A DNA stretch of 64,000 nt from JANNAT01 sp031422555 (GTDB taxonomy: Bacteria; Pseudomonadota; Alphaproteobacteria; Rhodobacterales; Rhodobacteraceae). The stretch is taken from contig JANPLZ010000017.1 in assembly GCA_031422555.1 (NCBI GenBank), forward strand, positions 1 to 64,000. Direction: 5' to 3'. A program made the position numbers and the translations under genes. How positions within the stretch are numbered: the first letter of the stretch is position 1; each line of letters starts with the position of its first letter. The notes under the pieces are model-generated. The model did not search any database. It was not told where the DNA came from and worked only from the letters and a program-made list of their open reading frames with translations. Positions 42,357 to 50,822 of this stretch are shown here, one piece after another.

Positions 42357-44675
42357 CTAGTCGCGGCTGAATTTTGCCTTCAGCGCATCGGCAAAGGCAT
42401 TACCCGCCTGCGCCGCACCCGGCCCCGCCGAAACCGGACCGGTGTTGACTTTTGCCAACGCAGGTGCGCGGCCGCGGACCTGTTCGCGGGCCTCTGCACT
42501 GTCGCGCTTCATCGTCAGGCCGATGCGTTTGCGCGCCACATCCACCTCGACCACCCGCACTTTGACCACATCGCCCGCCTTGACCACCGCATGGGGGTCT
42601 TTGACGAATGTGTCAGACAACTGGCTGACATGCACCAACCCGTCCTGATGCACCCCGATATCGACAAAGGCCCCGAATGCCGCCACGTTGGTGACGGTGC
42701 CTTCCAGCATCATGCCGGGTTTCAGGTCTTTGATATCATTCACGCCTTCGGCAAAAGTTGCTGTCTTGAAACTGGGGCGCGGGTCGCGGCCGGGCTTTTC
42801 CAGCTCGGCCAGAATATCGCGCACTGTGGGCAGCCCAAACCGCGCGTCAACAAACCGCGCCGCATCAAGCCCGCGCAGAGCCTGCCCATCCGCCATCACC
42901 GCGCGACTGTCGCGCCCGCAGGCGGCCACGATTTTGCGCGCCAGATCATAGGCTTCGGGATGCACCGATGACGCATCCAGCGGCTCGGCCCCGCCCGCGA
43001 TGCGTAAAAATCCCGCCGCCTGTTCAAACGCCTTTGGCCCAAGACGCGCCACTTTCAGCAAATCGCGCCGGGTGCTAAACGGCCCGTTGGCATCGCGGTG
43101 CGCCACAATCGCCTCGGCCAGTCCCGCGCCCACGCCTGACACCCGCGCCAGTAGTGGCGCCGAGGCGGTGTTCAGATCAACCCCCACCGCGTTGACCGCG
43201 TCTTCGACAACCGCCTCAAGACTGCGCGCCAGCCGGTGCTGATCGACATCATGCTGATACTGGCCAACGCCGATGGCCTTGGGGTCGATCTTTACCAGTT
43301 CCGCCAGCGGGTCTTGCAACCGGCGCGCAATGGAAACCGCGCCGCGCAACGACACATCCATGCCCGGAAATTCGCGGGCCGCCAGTTCAGAGGCGGAATA
43401 AACCGACGCCCCCGCCTCGGACACGATGACCTTCAACGGCTTTTCGCCGGGCAAAACCGCCAGCAGGTCGGCCACCATCTTTTCGGTTTCACGGCTGGCC
43501 GTGCCATTGCCGATGGAGATCAGCTTGACGCCGTGCCGGGCGATCAGCTTGGCAATCGCCATTTGCGCGCTTCGCAGATCATTGCGGGGCTGAAACGGAT
43601 AGACCGTATCGGTGTCCAAAACCTTGCCGGTTGCATCGACAACCGCCACTTTGACGCCGGTTCGAATGCCCGGATCAAGCCCCATGGTAGCGCGACCGCC
43701 CGCGGGGGCTGCCAGCAGCAAGTCTTTCAGATTGCGCGCAAAAACTTGGATTGCGCCCGCTTCGGCACGCGTGCGCAGATCGGCCATCAGATCAAGGGTC
43801 AAGGTGGTTTTCAACTTGATGCGCCAAGCCCAACTCGCGGCTTCGCGCAGCCAGACATCGCCCGCACCGCCCCCCCCTGCCTGCAACGCCGCCCCACAAC
43901 TGCGTTCCGACGGGCTGTCGCCTTTTGGCGCATCTGGGTCTATTTCCAGATCGACCGACAAAAAGCCTTCGTTCTGGCCGCGCAGCATTGCCAGCACCCG
44001 GTGGCTGGGGGCGGAATGCCAAGGCTCGGAATGTGTGAAATAATCGGAAAATTTGGTGCCCTCTGCCTCTTTCCCGGCAACCCCTTTGGACACCAGCCGC
44101 GCCACCGATTTCATATGGGTGCGCAAGCGGCCCAGCAGGGCTGCATCTTCGGCCAACGACTCTGCCACGATGTCGCGCGCGCCTTCCAACGCGGCCTTTG
44201 CGTCTGGCACGGTTTCGCTGACATAAGCCAAGCCCAGCACCGCCGGATCCAGCCCGCGATCTGCTAAAATCGCCTCTGCCAGCGGCCCGAGGCCGTTTTC
44301 GCGGGCGATCATCGCGCGCGTGCGGCGTTTGGGTTTGAACGGCAGATAGATGTCTTCAATTTCGGATTTCGTCACCGCCCGCGCCAGCGCCTGCGCCAGC
44401 GCATCGCTCATCTTGCCCTGATCGGTGATCGACGCCACAATTGCGGCGCGGCGGGCTTCAAATTCGCGCAGATAAACCAGCCGCTCCGCCAGATTGCGCA
44501 ACTGCGTGTCGTCCAGGCCCCCCGTCACCTCTTTGCGATAGCGGGCAATAAAAGGCACCGTGGCACCTTCATCCAGCAAGGCCACCGCCGATATCACCTG
44601 CGCCGGAGTTGCGGCAATTTCGGCGGCAATCGCAAGGGTGATGCGGCGGATGGCGGCGGCGTCGATGGCGGTCAT
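42357..44675 (-). CDS. tex: Tex-family S1 RNA-binding protein
   Basis: This 772-residue nucleic-acid-binding protein has the Tex architecture: N-terminal HTH-like domain with GATVPFIARYRKEVTGGLDDTQLR (in part), a YqgF/RNase H-like domain (LGLDPGIRTGVKVAVVD-type, here MGLDPGIRTGVKVAVVD), a helix-hairpin-helix pair (LLARVSGVGAGLAEAIVAHR, LLKVARLGPKAFEQAAGFL) and a C-terminal S1 domain (GMMLEGTVTNVAAFGAFVDI). It acts in transcription or translation quality control. The frame runs on upstream through the tRNA-His gene, but ATG 44675 is the family start. A loop around CGAALQAGGGGAGD is longer than typical. Confidence 0.95.
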   Translation of the reverse strand: MTAIDAAAIRRITLAIAAEIAATPAQVISAVALLDEGATVPFIARYRKEVTGGLDDTQLRNLAERLVYLREFEARRAAIVASITDQGKMSDALAQALARAVTKSEIEDIYLPFKPKRRTRAMIARENGLGPLAEAILADRGLDPAVLGLAYVSETVPDAKAALEGARDIVAESLAEDAALLGRLRTHMKSVARLVSKGVAGKEAEGTKFSDYFTHSEPWHSAPSHRVLAMLRGQNEGFLSVDLEIDPDAPKGDSPSERSCGAALQAGGGGAGDVWLREAASWAWRIKLKTTLTLDLMADLRTRAEAGAIQVFARNLKDLLLAAPAGGRATMGLDPGIRTGVKVAVVDATGKVLDTDTVYPFQPRNDLRSAQMAIAKLIARHGVKLISIGNGTASRETEKMVADLLAVLPGEKPLKVIVSEAGASVYSASELAAREFPGMDVSLRGAVSIARRLQDPLAELVKIDPKAIGVGQYQHDVDQHRLARSLEAVVEDAVNAVGVDLNTASAPLLARVSGVGAGLAEAIVAHRDANGPFSTRRDLLKVARLGPKAFEQAAGFLRIAGGAEPLDASSVHPEAYDLARKIVAACGRDSRAVMADGQALRGLDAARFVDARFGLPTVRDILAELEKPGRDPRPSFKTATFAEGVNDIKDLKPGMMLEGTVTNVAAFGAFVDIGVHQDGLVHVSQLSDTFVKDPHAVVKAGDVVKVRVVEVDVARKRIGLTMKRDSAEAREQVRGRAPALAKVNTGPVSAGPGAAQAGNAFADALKAKFSRD

Positions 44676-44775
44676 GGCGGGCGGTTTCCTGATATGGCTG
44701 CCCAACCCTACCGCGCGCCACGGGCAGGGCCAAGGGGCGCAAACTGGCCCGTATCGGGCGAAAGGGGGGGGAAGA

Positions 44776-44852
44776 TGGTACCACGTCCCCGGCTCGAACG
44801 GGGGACCTCTAGATCCACAATCTAGCGCTCTAACCAGCTGAGCTAACGCGGC
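44776..44852 (-). tRNA. tRNA-His (GTG anticodon)
   Basis: The minus strand folds into a full cloverleaf of 77 bases with encoded CCA. D-stem GCTC/GAGC, anticodon stem CTAGA/TCTAG with loop TTGTGGA, variable AGGTC, T-stem CCCCG/CGGGG with TTCGAGC. The acceptor is GCCGCGT/ACGTGGT with a G1-U72 wobble and A73. The base before G1 is T, not the G-1 present in most bacterial tRNA-His. Confidence 0.95.
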
Positions 44853-44957
44853 ACTTATGGGGCGATTTACCCCCAGCCCAGCCGGAATGCAAGAGCAGGA
44901 TTGCCAAGGAATGGCGGTCTTGCTAGGGCAATCCATCGGCATCAGGGGACCATCACC

Positions 44958-45176
44958 ATGGGCATCGACAAACAAAGCGACATTGCCGCCAATATTCAGA
45001 TCGGACCAACCGATGCGGGCATGGTGCGGATTTACATCGAAGCCGATGGCGGCGTCGAGCTGCCGTTGGATTTTGACCCCGAAGAAGCCGACGAGATTGC
45101 GGAAGAGTTGCGCGCAGCGGCTGAGGCCGCGCGGATGATGGGGCAGCCCGGCAGGCCAAAGCCAAAAGGCCGCTAA
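44958..45176 (+). CDS. Small acidic protein (DUF6324-like)
   Basis: This 72-residue protein begins MGIDKQSDIAANIQIGPTD and has an acidic helix with DPEEADEIAEELRAAAEAA and a basic proline-rich tail. Small proteins of this type are conserved in Rhodobacterales and I recall the name DUF6324, with unknown role. ATG 44958 has AGGGG about nine bases upstream. It converges with mmcB; stops are four bases apart. Confidence 0.7.
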   Translation: MGIDKQSDIAANIQIGPTDAGMVRIYIEADGGVELPLDFDPEEADEIAEELRAAAEAARMMGQPGRPKPKGR

Positions 45177-45180
45177 AGCA

Positions 45181-45642
45181 CTAAACCGACAACGCAGCCA
45201 CCCCCGGATCGCGAAACCACTGCAACCGGCTGGCGGCATGGCGGGCAAATTTTTGCACCATGACCTTGCGGCGCGCCGGGGCCAGCGGTGTGTCCGGCCC
45301 CATGCGGATAATTTCGGCGCCGTAAGCATCGGCCAGAATCAACCCGGTTTCGGCAGGCAACAAATCCGTTGGGAAATCGCTGTCAACCGCCCAGAAAAAC
45401 CGGTCACACCACGGCAGATAGCCTTGCCATTTGCGGTCAACCAGATAATCGGTGCGGCTGGATTTACATTCAACAATCCAAACCTCGCCCTTCGGCCCCA
45501 ATGCCATCAGATCGACCCGCAGGCCGGGGGTTGGCACCAGTTCTTCGACGGTAACAAAATCAAACTGCCGCATGGCACGGGCGACACCGCGGGCAAGCCG
45601 CTGGCCGGGCATCGGGGGAAGGATGGCATCACTTTCTATCAT
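45181..45642 (-). CDS. mmcB: MmcB-family DNA repair protein
   Basis: This 153-residue protein matches the MmcB family first found in the Caulobacter SOS response to mitomycin C. It looks like a PD-(D/E)xK nuclease: the strand RVDLMALGPKGEVWIVECKSS carries D...E-x-K. Segments KWQGYLPWCDRFFWAVD and LPAETGLILADAYGAEI are family hallmarks. I chose ATG 45642; the longer frame to 45777 overlaps the divergent gene's region. I could not identify a clear LexA box. Confidence 0.88.
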   Translation of the reverse strand: MIESDAILPPMPGQRLARGVARAMRQFDFVTVEELVPTPGLRVDLMALGPKGEVWIVECKSSRTDYLVDRKWQGYLPWCDRFFWAVDSDFPTDLLPAETGLILADAYGAEIIRMGPDTPLAPARRKVMVQKFARHAASRLQWFRDPGVAALSV

Positions 45643-45775
45643 CGGCACAGCATGAATAAAACGTGAACATCCGTCCAGCCCCCACCGCGCGAATTTTTGC
45701 TTTTCGCCAGCAAAACCGTTGACGGGCCTGCTTTGACGGCGCACTGGTGCATCACGCCCCATCAAGGAGACCGCC

Positions 45776-46522
45776 ATGCGCCTGTTTCGCCAGATGGAGA
45801 CCGCCGGAGCAAGCCTGTTTCGCTGGCGCAGTTATCTTTTGTTGGCGTTTGTGCCGTTCCTCTTTCTGGCGATGCTGAACGGTGAGGTGATCGAACACCA
45901 GATCGGGGAATTCTGGGGCGATCTTTATGAAATTGCTGCGATTTGTGTTGTGATTGCCGGGCAAGGGTTGCGGATTTTTACCGTCGCTTTTGTGCCGCGC
46001 GGCACGTCGGGGCGCAACACCCATAATCAGGTCGCCGAGGTGTTGAACACCACCGGCCTGTATTCCTTGGTGCGCAATCCTTTGTATCTGGCAAACTGCC
46101 TGATGTATCTGGGCGTGGTGTTGTTTACCCAAAATCTGGTTATTGCCCTGATCATGGTGCTGGTGTTGTTGCCCTATTATGAGCGGATCATCGCAGCCGA
46201 AGAACGGTTTCTTTCGGAAAAATTTGGCGACGTATATGACAAATGGGCCGAACAGACCCCCGCATTCTTGCCCCGGCTGCACGGCTGGGTGCCGCCCAGC
46301 CTGGCCTTTTCGTGGAAATCAGTCATTCGGCGTGAGCAAACCTCGATCTTGGCGGCGGTGACCGCGCTTTACCTGATCGAGTTTTGTTTTCATACGTTCG
46401 GCGGCGAAGCTGAACCCTATTCGGCAGGATGGAACTGGGTCTTAGGCATCGCGGTGGTGCTGAAGCTGGCCGCCCATTTTGCAAAGTATCACACCGACTG
46501 GCTGCGCGCCGACGGTCGGTAA
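45776..46522 (+). CDS. ICMT/PEMT-like membrane methyltransferase
   Basis: This 248-residue protein has several helices and the isoprenylcysteine-carboxyl-methyltransferase signature TGLYSLVRNPLYLANCLMYLG, followed by EERFLSEKFGDVYDKWAEQTP. It probably methylates a lipid or membrane-bound substrate with S-adenosylmethionine. The final part (residues 180-248) adds two more helices. AAGGAGA before ATG 45776 is a strong ribosome site. It is divergent from mmcB. Confidence 0.82.
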   Translation: MRLFRQMETAGASLFRWRSYLLLAFVPFLFLAMLNGEVIEHQIGEFWGDLYEIAAICVVIAGQGLRIFTVAFVPRGTSGRNTHNQVAEVLNTTGLYSLVRNPLYLANCLMYLGVVLFTQNLVIALIMVLVLLPYYERIIAAEERFLSEKFGDVYDKWAEQTPAFLPRLHGWVPPSLAFSWKSVIRREQTSILAAVTALYLIEFCFHTFGGEAEPYSAGWNWVLGIAVVLKLAAHFAKYHTDWLRADGR

Positions 46523-46614
46523 GGGGGGGGGGCGGTAAAGGGCGGTCGGCGCTGACAAGCGGCGCCATGTCGCACCGTTTTCGCCCCCAAAGCGCGCAGT
46601 GCATTGCATAGCGC

Positions 46615-46643
46615 TTGTTCCACGCGGCATTCGCGCCTATGTT
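46615..46643 (+). promoter_or_regulatory. Promoter of the 6S-like RNA gene
   Basis: TTGTTC and TATGTT are separated by 17 bases, a good sigma-70 pair. Initiation five to seven bases later falls on the first base of the closing stem of the RNA at about 46648. Confidence 0.6.
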
Positions 46644-46647
46644 CGGG

Positions 46648-46817
46648 GTGACGGTTACTGCTCTGCGCGTGTGTGGCCCTTTTCCAGTGGCCGATAAGCA
46701 TCTCCGAGGGAGCTGGCTCTGCCAAGGTCTTGGCCTTGGTATCTGGCGACCAACCTGAACACTCAGGCTCTCGGGAAATTCACGCCGCCACGGTTGCTGC
46801 GGTTTCCGTCACTTTTT
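46648..46817 (+). ncRNA. ssrS: Candidate 6S RNA
   Basis: No protein fits this stretch. GTGACGG (46648-46654) pairs perfectly with CCGTCAC (46806-46812), which is followed by a T5 tract, so the RNA would be about 170 bases with its ends joined and a terminator. Inside are GGCCCTTTTCCAGTGGCCGA followed by TAAGC, resembling the 5' side of the 6S central bubble (CCGAT core), a bulged stem CCGA-GG-GAGC/GCTC-TCGG, and hairpins CCAAGG/CCTTGG and CCTGA/TCAGG. Length, rod shape and own promoter fit 6S RNA, the inhibitor of sigma-70 RNA polymerase. Confidence 0.72.
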
Positions 46818-46847
46818 CCCTGCTTTTGCGGTGCATGCCAAAGATGC

Positions 46848-46871
46848 AAAAAAGGGCAGGTCGCCCTGCCC
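46848..46871 (-). terminator. Intrinsic terminator of the DUF481 gene
   Basis: On the minus strand the stem GGGCAGG/CCTGCCC with a four-base loop is followed by a T-run of six. It lies 28 bases past the stop of the gene. The plus strand also gives CCTTCTTTTT after the stem, so it could end leftover 6S transcription as well. Confidence 0.85.
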
Positions 46872-46898
46872 CTTCTTTTTCGCGGTGGCTGTCAGGGA

Positions 46899-47732
46899 TC
46901 AGAAACCGTAAACCAGCGAAACGCCCAATTTGTTGTCAGCCCGGATCGCACGGCTGTCGTTGTATTCGGTCAGATAGCTGACACGGGTTGAAAACGACTC
47001 GGTCATCTTCAGACTGATGCCCAGATCGTTGTTGATGCGCAACGCGGTGTCCGACTTCAGGATATCGGTGTCGTTGGTGGCAAAAACGTTTTCGTTGATC
47101 GCATAGTAAAACCGTGACGAGGCGATATAGCCGGTGTCAGTAGCGCTTTCGCCTAACCCATCTTCAAGATAGCTGATGCCAATACCGGCCTGCACGCGCC
47201 ATGCCATGTCTGGCGTGTTGATGATGCGGTACCCCGGACCCACACCGACAAACGCGTCGGTCTGAAATTCGTCGGCTTCATCCGCCAAGCCATCCGATTC
47301 GACGCGGCCAAGCGCAAACACATAGAACCGGTCGGTCAGATAGTAGTTGGCATCATAAACACCAAACACATCTTCCTTAGTTGACACGCCATTTTCATCG
47401 GCAAAATTCATCGCAACACCAATGGTTTGAACCAACTGGCCACTTGCAAAACGCAACCGCGTGCCCAAGTTGAATTCCTGCGATTCACTGTTACCGGTCT
47501 GGCCCGAATACCCCAGCGAGGCACTGCCCGACAGACCGGGGCGGAATTCCGGGTTGCCGAAACGGGAGGCGTCTTCTGCGCGGGCCAGGTCATCATTGAT
47601 ATCACGTTCGATATCATCAATGCGATCATTCAAAGCGCCGGTGCCCGCCAAAGTTGATTGGGCAAAACTGGCCGGGGCGGCCAAGACCATAGCCAAGGCT
47701 GAAACAGCCACAATTTTTACAACATGAGTCAT
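46899..47732 (-). CDS. DUF481 outer-membrane protein
   Basis: This 277-residue protein has a signal peptide (VAVSALAMVLAAPASFAQ) and the DUF481 beta-barrel pattern of alternating residues, ending in LGVSLVYGF with a terminal phenylalanine as required for outer-membrane barrels. The segment SASLGYSGQTGNSESQEFNLGTRL (quoted in part: GYSGQTGNSESQEFNLG) is the family hallmark. DUF481 proteins are linked in some bacteria to salt-induced expression. ATG 47732 has GAGGACG upstream. It is a single gene with its own terminator. Confidence 0.88.
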   Translation of the reverse strand: MTHVVKIVAVSALAMVLAAPASFAQSTLAGTGALNDRIDDIERDINDDLARAEDASRFGNPEFRPGLSGSASLGYSGQTGNSESQEFNLGTRLRFASGQLVQTIGVAMNFADENGVSTKEDVFGVYDANYYLTDRFYVFALGRVESDGLADEADEFQTDAFVGVGPGYRIINTPDMAWRVQAGIGISYLEDGLGESATDTGYIASSRFYYAINENVFATNDTDILKSDTALRINNDLGISLKMTESFSTRVSYLTEYNDSRAIRADNKLGVSLVYGF

Positions 47733-48068
47733 TGTTCGTCCTCTAATCGTTAAGGGCGCCGATGGGCGCGGGATAGCAGTTTGTGGTGTCCACGCAAAAA
47801 GAACGCGCCTTGGTTGCGCGGGTTCCCCGCCACATGACGGATTAATCAACCTGTGGCCGATCTGTGCTGATCAAGGAAAAGTCGCTGCTTTAGCCAGGGT
47901 CAAAGTCGAGTGCGTTCTGTCCAGTCCGCTGGGCCAAGCGATGATCCCGACGATCGTTACCATGGTCAGGACCGCCGGGGTTTGTAAGCAGACCGCATAA
48001 TCGTGGCTTTCGCCGCTTTCGCGTGCGATGCTCGATGTGCTGTGTCTCCGATCTTAGGAGGTTCTGCC
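47733..48068. other. Intergenic region between divergent DUF481 and GMC genes
   Basis: These 336 bases carry no gene that I can support. They contain the upstream regions of both genes and the Shine-Dalgarno AGGAGG (48056-48061) of the GMC gene. No att-like or insertion-sequence ends were seen. Confidence 0.5.
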
Positions 48069-49640
48069 CTGAGTTACGATTACATCATCGTCGGTGCGGG
48101 TTCATCCGGTTGCGCCTTGGCCAATCGGCTGAGTGCCGATTCGTCGTGCCAAGTTCTTCTGATTGAGGCCGGTGGCGAGCCAGACACCAATCTGGCGTCC
48201 ATCCCCGGAGCCGCCCTCAAGCTTCACGGAAGTAAGCTTGACTGGGCTTATACCACCACCCCCCAGAAGCAGCTCTTCGGCAGAAGCATTCCCTATCCGC
48301 GCGGACGCGCCGTCGGTGGCACAAGCGTGATGAACCTGATGATGTATGTCCGGGGCAATCGCGGCGACTACGACCGTTGGCAAGCGATGGGCAACCCGGG
48401 ATGGGGCTATGACGATGTCCTGCCCTACTTTCGCCGCTCCGAGGCAAATTCGGTCTTTGCTGACGACTACCATGGCACCGATGGGCCGCTCGGCGTGACG
48501 ACCAACATTCACAGGCATGCGTTGTGCGAGCGTTTTTTGCAGGCGGCTCAGGCGGTAGGCATCCCTTATAATCCGGACTTCAATGGCGCGGTCCAAGAGG
48601 GCTGCGGCTACTTTCAGGCGACACTGAAGAACGGGCGTCGGAGCGGAAGCAAGGAAGCCTTCCTTGATCCAATCCGGGATCGCGCGAACTTCACCCTGCT
48701 GCGCAACGCCTTCGTCTTTCGGCTTGTGATCGGACGCGGCCGGGCGCGAGGCGTCCACGTGTTTGTCGATGGACAGATCCAGCGGGTCGAGGCCGATAGC
48801 GAGGTGATTTTAGCCGCCGGCGCGATCGGTTCCCCGCACCTTCTGATGCTTTCCGGTATCGGACCCGCAGCGCATTTGGCCGCCCACGGCATCACCGTCA
48901 CCGATGATCTGCCGGGGGTCGGGCAGGACCTGCAAGACCACGTGGGCGGCGGCACTGTCAGCGCAATGCTGAAAGAGCCGCTGGTTCCCGGCGGCCAGAC
49001 CATCGACTTCGACGCAGCGTTGGCAGAGTTCGAGAAGACGGCCTCTGGTCATCTTGCGACGCACTATCTTGACGCCGGCGCGTTCCTGCGGCTCGACCCC
49101 AGCGATGCCGACCCGGACTTCGAGACCATCTTTATTCCAGGCATCGCGGAATTCTACCGCGCGGACAATCAGCCGGACCTTAATCGAGTTTATCTCGGCG
49201 GCTGGGTCAGTCGACCGCAGAGCCGGGGTTCGATTACGCTGGCCTCCGCTGATCCGCTTGACCGCCCCGTGATCGATCCGAACTACTTCGCCGCGCCCCG
49301 CGACCTGCAACTTCAAATCGAAAGCGTTCGGCGGCGCGTTGAAATCCTGAATGCAAAGCCCTTCGCAGATATCAGGCTGGGCACAGCCGAACCGCACCAG
49401 ACAGATGATGCCAACATAGAGCATCTGATCCGTCGGACTGCCTCGACGATCTGGCATCCCACAAGCACATGCCGCATGGGAACGGACAAGCGTGCGGTGG
49501 TTGGGCCAGATCTTCGGGTGCACGGCCTTGAGGGACTTCGGATCTGTGACGCGTCTGTCATGCCATCTATGGTCAGCGCCAACACCAACGCCACAGCCGT
49601 CATGATCGGCGAGAAGGCGTCTAGCCTCATTCGGCAGTGA
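48069..49640 (+). CDS. GMC-family oxidoreductase (choline dehydrogenase-like), CTG start
   Basis: This flavoprotein of about 523 residues oxidises an alcohol. It has the FAD motif YDYIIVGAGSSGCALANRLS, the second GMC signature around RGRAVGGTSVMNLMMYVRG, VILAAGAIGSPHLLMLSGIG, His463 in WHPTSTCRMG and Asn505/507 in ANTNATAV. CTG at 48069 is the best start: AGGAGG lies seven bases before it and the protein then begins directly at the FAD fold; no ATG is near. GTG 48003 is the only alternative. Its GAG/GAC/TTC/GTC-rich codons differ from the neighbours' GAA/GAT/TTT, suggesting recent acquisition. The substrate is unknown. Confidence 0.88.
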   Translation: MSYDYIIVGAGSSGCALANRLSADSSCQVLLIEAGGEPDTNLASIPGAALKLHGSKLDWAYTTTPQKQLFGRSIPYPRGRAVGGTSVMNLMMYVRGNRGDYDRWQAMGNPGWGYDDVLPYFRRSEANSVFADDYHGTDGPLGVTTNIHRHALCERFLQAAQAVGIPYNPDFNGAVQEGCGYFQATLKNGRRSGSKEAFLDPIRDRANFTLLRNAFVFRLVIGRGRARGVHVFVDGQIQRVEADSEVILAAGAIGSPHLLMLSGIGPAAHLAAHGITVTDDLPGVGQDLQDHVGGGTVSAMLKEPLVPGGQTIDFDAALAEFEKTASGHLATHYLDAGAFLRLDPSDADPDFETIFIPGIAEFYRADNQPDLNRVYLGGWVSRPQSRGSITLASADPLDRPVIDPNYFAAPRDLQLQIESVRRRVEILNAKPFADIRLGTAEPHQTDDANIEHLIRRTASTIWHPTSTCRMGTDKRAVVGPDLRVHGLEGLRICDASVMPSMVSANTNATAVMIGEKASSLIRQ

Positions 49641-49824
49641 CAGACTGTTGCTGATTTCACTTTGCTCACACAGCCGCCAGTCAGAGGAGACAGAAACCAC
49701 TGGTCATCGCTGATTGGTCAAAAACGGTGCTTTATGTCTGCGGTTTGGCGCAATTGCCATGTGGCTGTCGGGTTATCCTGACGCCAGAAACCGCATTTGG
49801 CCCAGAAACTGCTTTTGGCGCGGA

Positions 49825-50322
49825 TCAGCTTGTAAAGGCCTCGGGCCGCGCCTCATGGGCCATATGGTCCAACACGGCGTTGACAAATTTTGGTTCTTTG
49901 CCCACCGGGAAAAACGCCTTGGCGACATCGACGTATTCCGTGATGACCACTTTTGGCGGCGTCACCATTTCGCACATCTCCGCCCCGGCCGCGCGAAACA
50001 ACGCCCGCAGCACCGGGTCGATCCGCTCAATCGGCCATTTTGCCACCAAGGCGCGGTCGGTCATCTGATCAATCCGGGCCTGCCAGTTCACTGCATGTTC
50101 GACAACGGCGCGAAAGTGATCGACATCCCCTTCGGCCATCTCATCGCCTTCATAAACCGCGCCAAAGCGGTGCTGCTCAAATTCCCGCACGATCGCCTCA
50201 ATCGTTTGCCCCGAGGATTCCATCTGAAACAGCGCCTGCACAGCATAAAGCCGCGACGCTGATTTCATCTGTTTTTTGGCGGCCCGCGCGGCGTCGGATT
50301 TGCTTCCATCAGTTTTGGTCAT
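49825..50322 (-). CDS. nusB: Transcription antitermination protein NusB
   Basis: This 165-residue protein binds boxA RNA with NusE and supports rRNA antitermination. The typical segments are SRLYAVQALFQMESSGQ, the helix LRALFRAAGAEM, VVITEYVDVAKAFF and KFVNAVLDHMA. ATG 50322 overlaps the ribH stop as ATGA, so it is co-translated with the riboflavin genes, a common order in proteobacteria. Confidence 0.95.
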   Translation of the reverse strand: MTKTDGSKSDAARAAKKQMKSASRLYAVQALFQMESSGQTIEAIVREFEQHRFGAVYEGDEMAEGDVDHFRAVVEHAVNWQARIDQMTDRALVAKWPIERIDPVLRALFRAAGAEMCEMVTPPKVVITEYVDVAKAFFPVGKEPKFVNAVLDHMAHEARPEAFTS

Positions 50323-50819
50323 GCACGAAACCCGATCCCCTTGGTCTGGCCTGCCCATGTGCGCTGCAATGCGATCAGGTGCAAGGCCGCCAGTGCTGCC
50401 CCGCCGCCTTTGTTTTGCCCGACCACTTCGGCCCGCGCCATCGCCTGGGCGCGGTTTTCCACCGTCAAGATGCCATTGCCAATCGCCGACCCCTGCAATC
50501 CCAGCAACATCAACCCATTGCTGCTGTCGTTGCAGACTGTATCATAATGCGTTGTCTCGCCGCGGATCACGCAGCCAAGCGCCACATAGCCGTCAAATTT
50601 CGCCAACCGTTCCGCCATGCCAATCGCCGTTGGCACTTCCAGCGCACCGGGCACTTCGATCAGATCAACCGTTGCCCCGCAAGCAACCGCCGCCGCGCGC
50701 GCGCCTGCAACCATCTGATCGGTCACGTCTTTGTAATAGGGTGCCACCACGATCAACAACTTGACCGGCTTGTCAAATGCGGGCGGTGGCAGGGTGTAAT
50801 GCGTCTCGGATGCGGCCAT
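50319..50819 (-). CDS. ribH: 6,7-dimethyl-8-ribityllumazine synthase
   Basis: This 166-residue enzyme condenses the pyrimidine and dihydroxybutanone phosphate into lumazine, the penultimate step of riboflavin synthesis. It shows VPGALEVPTAIGMA, the ALGCVIRGETTHYDTVCND substrate site (its histidine is catalytic) and GILTVENRAQAMARA. It lies between ribB and nusB with only three bases after the ribB stop. Confidence 0.96.
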   Translation of the reverse strand: MAASETHYTLPPPAFDKPVKLLIVVAPYYKDVTDQMVAGARAAAVACGATVDLIEVPGALEVPTAIGMAERLAKFDGYVALGCVIRGETTHYDTVCNDSSNGLMLLGLQGSAIGNGILTVENRAQAMARAEVVGQNKGGGAALAALHLIALQRTWAGQTKGIGFRA

Positions 50820-50822
50820 GAT

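Noticed and set aside
44676..45329. Upstream extension of the tex reading frame to 990 codons
   Set aside because: The extension runs through the tRNA-His gene and lacks similarity; the Tex N-terminus is at 44675.
47733..48068. Insertion-sequence ends or attachment site next to the foreign-looking GMC gene
   Set aside because: I found no inverted terminal repeats, target duplication or integrase; transfer is argued only from codon use.
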